From Flavobacteriaceae bacterium (GTDB lineage Bacteria > Bacteroidota > Bacteroidia > Flavobacteriales > Flavobacteriaceae), in the NCBI GenBank assembly GCA_024743095.1, contig JANSXF010000010.1, forward strand, positions 18,909 through 82,908: DNA of 64,000 bases, read 5' to 3'. Both the position numbers and the translations under genes were made by a program. Of the stretch, positions 1 to 7,717 are shown piece after piece; position 1 is the first letter of the stretch, and each line of letters opens with the position of its first letter. The notes below the pieces were generated by a model that did no database searches, had not been told where the DNA came from, and worked only from the letters and a program-made list of their open reading frames with translations.

Positions 1-1756
1 AGCTATAGAGGCCATCGCCCACATATTCGGAAAGGATATGGAGGAGATGGGTCAGATTAAAGTAGCTCGGGTCGATGCCCAACTCTGGCAACAGGGAACC
101 TTGATTCTCTTCAATAAAAGTGTAAAGCCCATCCAAACAATGACCCTCTTTGATGGTTCCATAATAGAGGCGAAGGATTTTCTTTAAGGCCACTTCCTGG
201 GCTTTGTTGACTTTTTGATGGGAACCATAGAGTTCCATAAGAAATACAGTCAAATCCTCAAGCCATTCCGGGGTAATATTGTGGGGATCCGCGACATAAA
301 ATGGATTGATACCGAGGTTTTTCCCCTGCTCGTATTTGAGGATAACCTGTTGGTCAGGATAGAGCTGGGCGAACTTGGCATAGCTGCCCCCCAGGTCGAT
401 GATGACCAAGCGAACACCCTGTTCAAAATATTGTCGCAGGATGTTGTTGGCCAGAAAGGATTTTCCCTCTCCCGTAGGCGCAAAAATGGCAAAGTTTCGG
501 GCCTTGATCCGTTTCTTCCCCTCGTCCCATGCATCCTTCAGCACCGGGATATTGTCCAAACGGTCGTTGAAAAGGATACCTTCATTATCTGAACGGTAGT
601 TGGTGGTGTTGATCATCAGGCATAGGGCATGCTTCAGGTCGGTCACATAGAGGTCGCTGTCTGAAAGATTGGAAGAGAACAACGGATAGCTGTTGAGCAG
701 GTAATGGATGCGGGCCTGCCCCTCGGGTCTGTACGGCTGGATGTCCACTTCCTTGAAACGGGCCATGAGTTCTGAGATGGTAGAATCCAGTTCCTTTTCA
801 TCTTTTGACCAAAAGATGGTGTTCAATTGCCCCCGCACAATCCGAGAGGAATCATCCTTGTTGATCTGGGCCAGGGTGTCCGAAACCCTGTCGTACAGCA
901 CCTTGTTCTGGGAACCGAAATTGCTGCTCTTGGAGAGTTCCTCCAAGCGTTTTTCCAATAGTTTTCGCCACTTATGTCTGTCATCGAGATGGACAATCTG
1001 GTTGACAATGTGGTTCCCCGGAAAGGTGAGACCTAGCCCATCGATAAAACCCTGATGGAATAGGAACCCATCGGTGGTGTACTTTTCATTGGGCCTACTG
1101 GTCTTTACCATATCGCCGAAACAGCCCTCGTTGTTCACGGCCATGGCCCCGAACCAATGATTACCGATCTGTACCCTATCTTTTCCCAATACCATATCGG
1201 TATCATAGCCCTCGTTGAACCCATTGAAATAGGCATCTGTATAACCTATGATGGAAGCCTGGTTGAATGGTATGACCGAAAAATGGGGTCCGTTGTTCAA
1301 AAAGCCCACGGCATCCCGTACCGATTTGCCGAACTGCTCCGCCTTTTCCCCAAGGATCTCCGGTAGCTTCCTCGGGATATGGACAAAGGGATTGACCAAA
1401 CTAGAGCTGTTGACCGTTTTGTTTTTCGGCCATATAAAAAAGAGCAAGGATTCGTGGGACAGGTGTTTCCGATCTTGAAAATGATTACAAGTGGCTTTGG
1501 CCAAAAACGTACTGTTGGGTAAGCTGCTGGCATCATAGGCTGTTTTTCGGTAAATGTCCTGTTTGTGGATTAGTGTGCCGACGGGAAGGGATTTGAGGGC
1601 CTGTAACCACAATCCGTGCATTTCCTCGAAATCCTGCTCGGATAGCGAGTGAATCTCTGGAAGTTCCAAGCGGTAGGCATAGGCCAGATTTCCATTGTTG
1701 GCCAGGATCCTGTTTTGGTCCACATCCACAATCGGGTAGCGTTCATGAATGTTCAT
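1..1756 (-). CDS. traG: TraG-family conjugation ATPase, C-terminus cut by window edge
   Basis: VirB4-like ATPase that powers the conjugative type IV secretion apparatus of Bacteroidetes ICEs. The minus strand is open from the ATG at 1756 to base 1, about 585 codons, with the rest of the gene beyond the window. The Walker A motif APTGEGKSF is encoded near 460-486, around residue 425-435, where TraG proteins carry it; the Walker B region is not in view. The start overlaps the traF stop by 14 bases, so the two are translationally coupled. Order traE-traF-traG matches CTnDOT-type elements. The alternative ATG at 1746 is in another frame. Identity rests on the motif, the length and the neighbours. 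Confidence 0.9.
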   Translation of the reverse strand, partial: MNIHERYPIVDVDQNRILANNGNLAYAYRLELPEIHSLSEQDFEEMHGLWLQALKSLPVGTLIHKQDIYRKTAYDASSLPNSTFLAKATCNHFQDRKHLSHESLLFFIWPKNKTVNSSSLVNPFVHIPRKLPEILGEKAEQFGKSVRDAVGFLNNGPHFSVIPFNQASIIGYTDAYFNGFNEGYDTDMVLGKDRVQIGNHWFGAMAVNNEGCFGDMVKTSRPNEKYTTDGFLFHQGFIDGLGLTFPGNHIVNQIVHLDDRHKWRKLLEKRLEELSKSSNFGSQNKVLYDRVSDTLAQINKDDSSRIVRGQLNTIFWSKDEKELDSTISELMARFKEVDIQPYRPEGQARIHYLLNSYPLFSSNLSDSDLYVTDLKHALCLMINTTNYRSDNEGILFNDRLDNIPVLKDAWDEGKKRIKARNFAIFAPTGEGKSFLANNILRQYFEQGVRLVIIDLGGSYAKFAQLYPDQQVILKYEQGKNLGINPFYVADPHNITPEWLEDLTVFLMELYGSHQKVNKAQEVALKKILRLYYGTIKEGHCLDGLYTFIEENQGSLLPELGIDPSYFNLTHLLHILSEYVGDGLYS

Positions 1757-2048
1757 CGTACTTTTCATTTATGGTGATTTTTTTGTTGGAAATCATGTGG
1801 GGAAATATTGTTCTCATCTGGAGCAGTCCAGATTTTTGGGTCAATTTGAGGAGGATGCCATAGAGAATCCCATTGGCTACCATCGCCCCAAAGAGCAAAA
1901 CCAGATTGAAGGAGAAGATGACCGCCATCAGGGAACCGATGACAACCAGCATCTGTAGGGCGAAAAAGGCCACGGGCAACCCAAAGATCAGGGCACGCCT
2001 GCGGATATGTCGATAGACTTCATACTGTTTCATGAGGCTTGGATACAA
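1743..2048 (-). CDS. traF: TraF-type conjugal transfer membrane protein (DUF4133)
   Basis: Small inner-membrane subunit (101 aa) of the conjugation channel, VirB3-like in size and position. Two adjacent hydrophobic segments lie at about residues 22-60, after a basic N-terminus beginning MYPSLMKQYEVYRHIRRR, which is typical of DUF4133. It lies 16 bases downstream of traE and overlaps the start of traG, so it belongs to the same minus-strand operon. The biochemical role of this family is not well defined; a channel component is inferred from synteny. Confidence 0.88.
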   Translation of the reverse strand: MYPSLMKQYEVYRHIRRRALIFGLPVAFFALQMLVVIGSLMAVIFSFNLVLLFGAMVANGILYGILLKLTQKSGLLQMRTIFPHMISNKKITINEKYDEHS

Positions 2049-2064
2049 AAGCGCATGATGTGCG

Positions 2065-2358
2065 TTAGACGACGATACCGATGAGATAGGTAAAGATGCC
2101 CACGACCGCCCCGGCGATCAGGACAAAGACCAGGACCCGGGTAATCCCTTTTTTGAGGTCGGCGTTCTCCCCGAAGAAATGCCCCGCATTGAACAGGAAG
2201 CCAATCAGGAAAATGACCCCAAGGATGATGGGAAAGATGGTTCGAATGGTGTCCGAGATGTCGTTGACGGAATCCTCGATGCCCCCGATCTGGGGGTAGA
2301 TGGGCAGGGAAAACAATAGGAGCAACAGCGTTGCCCAAATTTTTGAAAGTGGTCTCAT
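2065..2358 (-). CDS. traE: TraE-type conjugal transfer protein (DUF4134)
   Basis: 97-aa protein with an N-terminal signal-like hydrophobic stretch (about residues 8-23) and two further membrane segments (about 40-60 and 73-95), the usual DUF4134 layout (VirB2/pilin-like by size and topology). It is the first gene of the tra operon visible here, transcribed leftward into traF and traG. Upstream, the strand switches to the amidase gene, so 2359-2542 is a divergent promoter region. Family assignment is from sequence pattern and position; the pilin-like role is inference. Confidence 0.88.
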   Translation of the reverse strand: MRPLSKIWATLLLLLFSLPIYPQIGGIEDSVNDISDTIRTIFPIILGVIFLIGFLFNAGHFFGENADLKKGITRVLVFVLIAGAVVGIFTYLIGIVV

Positions 2359-2446
2359 AAAAATGGTGTTTAGGGCCCTTCTGGGGCGGATTAGAAATTC
2401 AATTGCGGAATTTCCAGTGTTTGGGAAGGTTCCTTCGAAACCGTAT

Positions 2447-2476
2447 AAATTTTAACAGTTGGGAGCGTTAAAATTT
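2447..2476. repeat. 10-bp inverted repeat in the traE/amidase divergent region
   Basis: AAATTTTAAC at 2447-2456 and GTTAAAATTT at 2467-2476 form a perfect inverted repeat around a 10-base spacer. It lies between the divergent traE and amidase genes, 67 bases upstream of the amidase ATG. It could be an operator for a transfer regulator or a leader hairpin. No U-tract follows, so it is not an intrinsic terminator. Confidence 0.5.
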
Positions 2477-2542
2477 GGAGGATGTTGAACTGAAAGTGGG
2501 ATTTGCTAAAAATTGTGCAATGGAAATTCAAAATCAATTGAA

Positions 2543-3196
2543 ATGAAAACTGCATTACGAATCCTGTTCCTGCTATGTATGGGATACCAAGTATTATGCT
2601 TTGGGCAAAGTTCCCTAGATCCGCCCTTGGTGGTCGTCGATCCTGGACATGGCGGCACAGATTCCGGGGCCATCGGAATAAATGGTGCACATGAGAAAAA
2701 TATCGTTCTCCAAGTGTCCCAAGAAATGGTACGATTGAACAGGGACATTTATGGCGGTGTCTTGGAGCTCTATCTTACCCGATATGCAGATACCCCAATT
2801 TCACTCAGCGATAGGAGCGGATTGGCCAAAGCCTTGAATGCAGATGCGTATGTTTCCATCCATTGCAACCAGGCCCATAGGAAAGGAGCCCAGGGAATCG
2901 AAGTGTTTGTATACAAGGGTAGGGGAAGGTATATGGAAGCTTCCCAACAATTGGCCAATGCCGTCGCAAAGAATCTAAACTATTATTTGGGCGTAAAGAA
3001 CCGGGGAGTGAAAGCGGCCAATTTTCAGGTGCTTCGGGAGACTGCCCAATTGTGTCCATCGGTTTTGTTCGAACTGGGTTTTTTGTCCAATGGGAAAGAG
3101 GAGGAGTATTTTAGTAAAAGGACAAGCATAACGGCCATGGCCCTTGTTCTATTGGAAACCTTAAACACATTTTTTGATGAAGGAAATAGCCAATGA
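2543..3196 (+). CDS. N-acetylmuramoyl-L-alanine amidase (Amidase_3), ICE-borne
   Basis: Secreted zinc amidase that cleaves the amide bond between muramic acid and the stem peptide. The start at 2543 (MKTALRILFLLC) gives a signal peptide of about 20 residues; an upstream non-ATG start at 2513 would spoil it. Motifs: VDPGHGGTDSGAIG with the metal His and the following Glu (HEKN), SIHCNQAH with the second metal His, and the C-terminal VLFELGFLSN with the catalytic Glu. Length 217 aa is a bare catalytic domain without a wall-binding repeat. Placed next to the tra genes, it probably opens peptidoglycan for the transfer channel, as lytic enzymes in other ICEs do. Divergent from traE. Confidence 0.88.
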   Translation: MKTALRILFLLCMGYQVLCFGQSSLDPPLVVVDPGHGGTDSGAIGINGAHEKNIVLQVSQEMVRLNRDIYGGVLELYLTRYADTPISLSDRSGLAKALNADAYVSIHCNQAHRKGAQGIEVFVYKGRGRYMEASQQLANAVAKNLNYYLGVKNRGVKAANFQVLRETAQLCPSVLFELGFLSNGKEEEYFSKRTSITAMALVLLETLNTFFDEGNSQ

Positions 3197-3272
3197 AACC
3201 ATCACATTGATTAGATGGATCTTTAAGGAAATATATGGCCAGTTCAAATATTGGTTCGGAAAAGGGGAATAA
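3177..3272 (+). CDS. Small ORF, 31 aa, overlapping the amidase 3' end
   Basis: ATG at 3177, TAA at 3270-3272. The peptide begins MKEIANETITLIRWIFKE and is rich in aromatic and charged residues; it would form an amphipathic helix. It overlaps the last 20 bases of the amidase in another frame, which fits translational coupling. No family recognised. It could be a chance ORF. Confidence 0.3.
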   Translation: MKEIANETITLIRWIFKEIYGQFKYWFGKGE

Positions 3273-3330
3273 TTCGATTTACCTTAATCTTAGGAATTAG
3301 GCAAGCAAAAGTTCATAAAATTTTGAAAAA

Positions 3331-3412
3331 GCGGGTGGGGTGGAATTGGCAGACATGCCAGATTTAGGATTTGGTGCTGCAAGGTGGGGGGTGGCTTCCT
3401 TCACCAGTGCCA
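3331..3412 (+). tRNA. tRNA-Leu(UAG)-like gene with encoded CCA and degenerate T-arm
   Basis: Aligns along its length with the normal tRNA-Leu at 55791-55872. The anticodon loop TTTAGGA carries UAG. The anticodon stem CCAGA/TTTGG differs from CTAGA/TCTAG but still pairs, including one compensatory change. D-stem GTG/CAT and the variable arm pair with wobbles. The acceptor GCGGGTG pairs with CACCAGT (one mismatch, one G-U), then discriminator G and CCA at 3410-3412; the chromosomal gene has no CCA. The T-arm is abnormal: the loop is five bases (TGGCT), two shorter than normal, and lacks TTC. It may be a degenerate tRNA, a specialised tRNA or a decoy. Only a weak -7-like box lies upstream. Confidence 0.6.
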
Positions 3413-3615
3413 AACAAAAGATGTAAATAATGGATATTCAATTATTTGGGTATTTTTATTATTTTAATTATCAACTTATTTAATGTATAACAGTTACTGT
3501 AGGTCAGATGAATTGGTAGCGAATTAACATTGAAAATTGGTTTAGACAATTTTTGAAAGCATCTTATTGAATATTTACTTCAATAATTTCTGTAATTTTC
3601 TAAAAAAATATTTCA

Positions 3616-4503
3616 TTGATAACAATAGTGGTTCCAAGATGGAACAGTAAGACAACATGGTTTGATTTTTTGAGTTTTTATTTGGAGTTTGATTTTACAG
3701 GTATTAGAACGATAATTTTTGATTTTAACCGCATATCCTTTTTGCAAACTTATCAAATAGTAATATTAGGCTGTTTAATAGAACATTTAGTACAAAGATT
3801 TGGTATAATTCCTCAATTTATTGGCGGGTCAGATGGTCTAAATGGGCATCTCAATAATATTAAATTCAAGAGTTATTGGAATCCTGGTTTTAACCGCGAC
3901 AAGTATACTGAAGCCCATAATTCAACTACCCTATGTCTTTGGCACATCTCAAAACCTATGATTGAGGCATATGGTATGCAAGTTCAGGATTACTTCAGAA
4001 GATCTCATTTCATTGGGATGGACTTGCAACCTCTTGCGTCCTCATTGGTTGAAGTTTTCAATAATATTTTTGATCATTCAGCATCACCAATTCAAGGTTA
4101 CGTCCTGACTCAACATTTTCCCAAAATTAACGAACTATCATTTGTTGTAAGTGATTTAGGAGTTGGAATACCAAATTCAATTAATTTATATAAATCTAAA
4201 ATTGGAGAAATACCCCTTCCAGATCATTTGGCCATTTCTAAATCTTTGGAACGTGGTGTAACATCAAAATCTAGTCCTCAAAATGCTGGGTTTGGACTAG
4301 CCAATGTATTGGAGTTTATTGAAGACTCCAATGGAAGTATAGAAATTTACTCAGGAAATGGGTACTTCTATAAGAAAGCGGGAAATACACCGGTTAACCA
4401 TTATTTGAGTAATTTTAATGCAAATGGTACGTTAATTGAAGTAAAAATAGACACAAGAACAATCGAACCATTGGACGAAGAAAGTCAAATCTATGATTTT
4501 TGA
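3616..4503 (+). CDS. GHKL ATPase with N-terminal STAS-like region
   Basis: 295-aa cytosolic protein. The N-terminal ~100 residues show a STAS-like pattern (IIFDFNRISFLQTYQIVILG). The C-terminal half has the GHKL ATP-binding motifs: N box VEVFNNIFDHS, G1 box DLGVGIP, and G2 box GFGLANV, followed by a short terminal region. There is no phospho-acceptor His domain, so it is not a classical histidine kinase; it resembles anti-sigma or partner-switch ATPases. The next gene, 42 bases on, is a STAS-like DUF4325 protein, the usual partner. The start is uncertain: TTG at 3616 is used here and GTG at 3628 is possible, while a stop at 3601 limits extension. Strongly AT-rich ICE cargo. Confidence 0.72.
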   Translation: MITIVVPRWNSKTTWFDFLSFYLEFDFTGIRTIIFDFNRISFLQTYQIVILGCLIEHLVQRFGIIPQFIGGSDGLNGHLNNIKFKSYWNPGFNRDKYTEAHNSTTLCLWHISKPMIEAYGMQVQDYFRRSHFIGMDLQPLASSLVEVFNNIFDHSASPIQGYVLTQHFPKINELSFVVSDLGVGIPNSINLYKSKIGEIPLPDHLAISKSLERGVTSKSSPQNAGFGLANVLEFIEDSNGSIEIYSGNGYFYKKAGNTPVNHYLSNFNANGTLIEVKIDTRTIEPLDEESQIYDF

Positions 4504-4545
4504 TGTGCCAATACTAGTTATTTAGTTCTTATATTTGTTTAGGCT

Positions 4546-4830
4546 ATGTTGACCAAAGATCTTAATTCAATAACTTCAAACACTTCTACTAATATAGATG
4601 GGGATAGCCTGTATCTTTTTTTGAAAGATAATGCGGTTGAGAATAAAATAATTTTACGAATTACTGGTAATCCAATATTGTCCTCTTCTTTTTTAAATTC
4701 TTCAATTGGAAAGTTTATTGATGTTTTTGGTTTAGATGTTTTTAGAAATAATGTAAGTGTTTCTACTAGTAAAAATGTTTATATTCAATTCAAGAAATAT
4801 ATTGATTACTACACCAATACAGTAGATTAA
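4546..4830 (+). CDS. STAS-like domain protein (DUF4325)
   Basis: 94-aa protein. The core ILRITGNPILSSSFLNSSIGKF matches the DUF4325 pattern, in which a hydrophobic strand is followed by S-S-F and a helix ending in a short F/L-rich segment. DUF4325 proteins often follow GHKL ATPases, as here, and the pair is thought to act as a partner-switch module. The position in the cargo of a conjugative element, next to a retron, suggests defence or element regulation, but that is inference. Extreme AT content matches gene 3616-4503. Confidence 0.68.
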   Translation: MLTKDLNSITSNTSTNIDGDSLYLFLKDNAVENKIILRITGNPILSSSFLNSSIGKFIDVFGLDVFRNNVSVSTSKNVYIQFKKYIDYYTNTVD

Positions 4831-4869
4831 AAAGTATTAATCTCAAGTTCGCTTATTCAAAACTATATT

Positions 4870-5079
4870 CTATATTATTGACTTTGAAGGTGTTTTCGTT
4901 TTCAATGATATTAGGTCAGAATGATTTCGTCCAAGTATCTCAAATAGTCGTTCACTTATAAATGATAATCCTCAACACCATAAAAGCTCATTATTATAAT
5001 CAATATACTTTGCAAACAGGGTATTTTGAAAACTCTTGGATCCATTAATTCTTTGTGCAATTTTATAAGGTTGAAGCAT
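4870..5079 (-). pseudogene. Gene remnant with one in-frame TGA
   Basis: Reading leftward from ATG at 5079, the frame gives MLQPYKIAQRINGSKSFQN and continues to a TGA after about 36 codons. The same frame then stays open for another 33 codons, including SERLFEILGRNHSD, to TAG at 4870. The protein-like composition on both sides of one stop suggests a recently broken gene. Family not recognised. It sits between the STAS-like gene and the small membrane protein. Confidence 0.4.
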
Positions 5080-5109
5080 ATCTATGTTTTTAGGTGCATG
5101 GTGCTGCTA

Positions 5110-5340
5110 CTACACCAATGACAACACCAATGACGGTATAGCAAAAATGATTGAAAGTATTATGACTATCACTATATACCAGACCAATGATGAGGTATTA
5201 CTTCTTGTTTTCTCTGTGGCCTCTTGAATTTTCCAATTAGAATAAAGAAGTTCAATCATTATTTCCCTATCGGAATAGTCCTTTCGACTGTCTTCAAATT
5301 TCAGTTGTGCTTTTGATTTCATGGTTATAGAGGAATACAT
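5110..5340 (-). CDS. Small single-pass membrane protein downstream of the retron RT
   Basis: 76 aa: a charged N-terminal half (KSKAQLKFEDSRKDYSDRE) and a C-terminal hydrophobic helix at about residues 52-75 (WYIVIVIILSIIFAIPSLV). It starts 53 bases after the end of the reverse transcriptase on the same strand, so co-transcription is plausible. An internal ATG at residue 7 (5322) is an alternative start. No family recognised. It might be an extra retron component, an unrelated cargo gene, or a toxin-like membrane peptide. Confidence 0.5.
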   Translation of the reverse strand: MYSSITMKSKAQLKFEDSRKDYSDREIMIELLYSNWKIQEATEKTRSNTSSLVWYIVIVIILSIIFAIPSLVLSLV

Positions 5341-5393
5341 TTTGCTGCTTAAATATTATCGTTAGATCTAATGAAAACATTCAGAGCAAGTAC

Positions 5394-6347
5394 TCATAAT
5401 TTAGTTATTATTGTATCTGGGTATGCCTTTTTTAATTTTTCAATATATTTCATAGCCTTATTATATCTTTTGTTATCTACACTGTTTAAATATGACAACC
5501 AGCCTGACACATTATCCAAACGCTTAAGATTCTTTTGTTCGCTGGGACGTGTTAAATATTGAATCTTGGCCCGCAATATCTTATACTTCTTTTTTCCTAT
5601 TCCGTAAGAACCTTCAGAAATAGTCAATCCTGTAACAATCTTTGAACGACTGGCACCAGACACACGTGTTTTTTTTGAGTTCAATTCAAAACCTTCTTCT
5701 TCAACAATTTTCTTGATTGTTGGTAATGACTGAACAACGTTTAGTGGGTTTAGCCCAGAAAATGTCATGTCATCTGCATATCTAGTATAAGTAATCCCTC
5801 TTTTGCCAACATATCCCTGAAGTCTTTTATCCAATTTCCAAGCAACAAGATTTGACAACCTCGGAGAGCAAGGACTCCCTTGAGGAAGAGAACCTTTATA
5901 TGTGCATATATTACACAGAATAGTAGAAACTAGTTGATTATATCCGATGGTTTTAAATACATTATAAACCTGTCTAGTTGTAATTGTATCAAAAAAGTTT
6001 CTTAAATCAACATTTAATATACAATTTGAATTAACATGTGGTTTTGCGTTATCGGCAATTGAACTTCCTTTTTCAAATCCCTTACTAGAGTTAGAAACTT
6101 CTAGCTTGTTCAGGATGTTAACCAATATCCAACTTTGTAACCCTTTTAATTTCTTACTTGGTTGAGATATTTTTCGTTTCCCTCCAGACTTTTTTAAAAT
6201 TTCATATGTTAAGTAGTATTTCTCTGAATGCCTTGACAATTGATAAATGGTATACTTTGAAATATGGGTGATTTTGGAAAAATCATCAATTGATTGAATT
6301 ATTGGTAACCCAAGTAAGCTTAACCTTATATTATCCTTGCTTGTCAT
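5394..6347 (-). CDS. Retron reverse transcriptase
   Basis: 317-aa RT that copies the msd part of the adjacent RNA into multicopy single-stranded DNA. Motifs: FEKGSSIADNAKPH (the retron NAxxH signature, about 91-104), LNVDLRNFFDTI with the first catalytic Asp (113), LPQGSPCSP (154-162), YTRYADDMTFSG with YADD at 190-193, and VTG at 238-240, which is characteristic of retron RTs. The length matches Ec86-type RTs (about 320 aa). The template RNA lies directly upstream and the effector gene upstream of that, all on the minus strand. Lower G+C than the tra and integrase genes points to separate acquisition as cargo. Confidence 0.93.
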   Translation of the reverse strand: MTSKDNIRLSLLGLPIIQSIDDFSKITHISKYTIYQLSRHSEKYYLTYEILKKSGGKRKISQPSKKLKGLQSWILVNILNKLEVSNSSKGFEKGSSIADNAKPHVNSNCILNVDLRNFFDTITTRQVYNVFKTIGYNQLVSTILCNICTYKGSLPQGSPCSPRLSNLVAWKLDKRLQGYVGKRGITYTRYADDMTFSGLNPLNVVQSLPTIKKIVEEEGFELNSKKTRVSGASRSKIVTGLTISEGSYGIGKKKYKILRAKIQYLTRPSEQKNLKRLDNVSGWLSYLNSVDNKRYNKAMKYIEKLKKAYPDTIITKL

Positions 6348-6373
6348 TTTAGTTTAAGAAAATGTAGGGATTA

Positions 6374-6539
6374 TTCTTTTTACTCCTCAATTCTTGAGTG
6401 AACTTTACGCGTAAAACCCACTGGGTTTTACGTGGAAAATTTGCGATTACAGTGATAAGTTTAAAACTGGGATGCCGAACACCAACATCCGCGCACTTTT
6501 TTCAATGAATAAACATTAATACTTAGTGTCTAAAAAGAA
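6374..6539 (-). ncRNA. Retron msr-msd RNA
   Basis: Read on the minus strand between effector and RT. Arm a1 TTCTTTTT (6532-6539) pairs with a2 AAAAAGAA (6374-6381). The base after TTTTTA is G at 6530, in the place of the branching guanosine of Ec86 (TTAG). A first stem closes with CACT/AGTG. The second is GGATG-TTGGTGTTCGG-CATCC, nearly identical in arms and loop to the Ec86 msr stem-loop as I recall it. Then comes TTTTCCACG and a long hairpin with arms TGGGTTTTAC/GTAAAACCCA (6411-6431), the likely msd stem. Boundaries are inferred from pairing. Confidence 0.85.
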
Positions 6540-6545
6540 CTCTCC

Positions 6546-7445
6546 CTATATTTTCATTTTTTTTCTCCTATTTATAAAGTTTAATATTTCCAATCTTAAA
6601 TCATCCAGAGCTACTGTTTCGTCTTGTATTTTGATTCTACTACTAACTTGCATTAATCGATTAAATCTTGTAATTCCTAATTCTGACAGTTTGTATCCAT
6701 TAATTGTATTTTCAATAAGTCGGTTTTTAGTTAAAGTAGTTAATGCAGTTTTTGTGAGGATAAAAGATTCATCTCTATTTTCAATTACATTCGCAATAAT
6801 GTTTTCCAGTACTTTTTCATTTACTGGTTCAAGTAGGTAAATTGCAGGAAGTAGAAAGCTGTCTAGATTTAAAAGCGTAATTTCTTTTGTTGAACCGGCT
6901 TTTGTTCTTTTAGTCTTCCTTATGGCAGAAATTATTTTATACATTTCATAAGGTATTTCATTGGTGTCAACAAAAACGACCCCATCTTTATTGGCAGATT
7001 TTATTAGCCTTAGAGGACCTTGATTTATAAAACTTTTATTCTTCTTGTACTTAATGTCCAACACACATACCATTTGATTTCGTAAAACTGAATTATTCGC
7101 AAAGGCCCCTAGTTCCGCAAACGAACCAGGGCTTTCAGGGACTATTAAAACAACATCAACACTTTTGGCCAGCAAGTTTTCTAAGGATAGTAGGTCCTTT
7201 CTTTTTGAACTATATAGTATTTCATCAAAGATGTCTTCTGGATAAATTATATCAAAACGCAATGATTTCCCATCTTTAGAAAATTCTTCTGCAATCTTAT
7301 ATCTAACCTTATCCTCCATATTTATGTCTGCACCACATAAGAACAAGGAAGTTTTAAAAGTATTAATTGGCTTAAAAAAATCATTCTGAATTTTTTGGGC
7401 CAATGATTTATATTCTTCTTTTGATATGCTATTTTCTTTTATCAA
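6546..7445 (-). CDS. Retron effector, nucleoside deoxyribosyltransferase-like plus winged helix (Ec86/St85 type)
   Basis: 299 aa. The N-terminal domain (about 30-165) begins with strand SLFLCGADINMEDK and carries VVLIVPESPGSFAELGAFANN, whose SxxELG Glu matches the catalytic position of nucleoside deoxyribosyltransferase-like N-glycosidases. The C-terminal 100 residues look like a winged-helix DNA-binding domain (FILTKTALTTLTKNRLIEN, GYKLSELGITRFNRL). This pairing defines type II-A retron effectors (Ec86; RcaT of Sen2/St85), kept inactive by RT-msDNA and released by phage triggers; Ec86 homologues act as NAD-consuming toxins. The order effector-RNA-RT agrees. Specific activity here is inferred from family. 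Confidence 0.86.
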   Translation of the reverse strand: MIKENSISKEEYKSLAQKIQNDFFKPINTFKTSLFLCGADINMEDKVRYKIAEEFSKDGKSLRFDIIYPEDIFDEILYSSKRKDLLSLENLLAKSVDVVLIVPESPGSFAELGAFANNSVLRNQMVCVLDIKYKKNKSFINQGPLRLIKSANKDGVVFVDTNEIPYEMYKIISAIRKTKRTKAGSTKEITLLNLDSFLLPAIYLLEPVNEKVLENIIANVIENRDESFILTKTALTTLTKNRLIENTINGYKLSELGITRFNRLMQVSSRIKIQDETVALDDLRLEILNFINRRKKMKI

Positions 7446-7717
7446 TTTTCCGATTTGATTGAGATGAATGAAAAATTTACATCATATCCTTTCATTGGTC
7501 ATAAGATAAGAATAATCTGATTAATTTTTCTTATTTAAATGGATGGGGCGGATAATGGGAACCACTAAATATTTCGTTTCAGTAATTTGTAAATCAGTTT
7601 TTTGTAGGTTGTTGGGCGTTGCTCAATTTTTTCTGGCTATGGCGGTATCCCAAATCCGTTTTATACAACCTAATATTATAGTCAATTTTAGGACAACTGG
7701 GAGTAATTAATACATTA

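Noticed and set aside
3331..3412. Treating the tRNA-like copy as an attL remnant of tRNA-Leu integration
   Set aside because: Tyrosine recombinases duplicate the 3' end of a tRNA, yet here the 5' two-thirds is best preserved and the T-arm and 3' part are worst; the nearby integrase sits at tRNA-Asp instead.
7555..7710. 51-aa ORF on the plus strand between effector and integrase (MGTTKYFVSVICKS...)
   Set aside because: No recognised motif, Phe-rich and in an AT-rich gap where chance ORFs are common; nothing supports translation.
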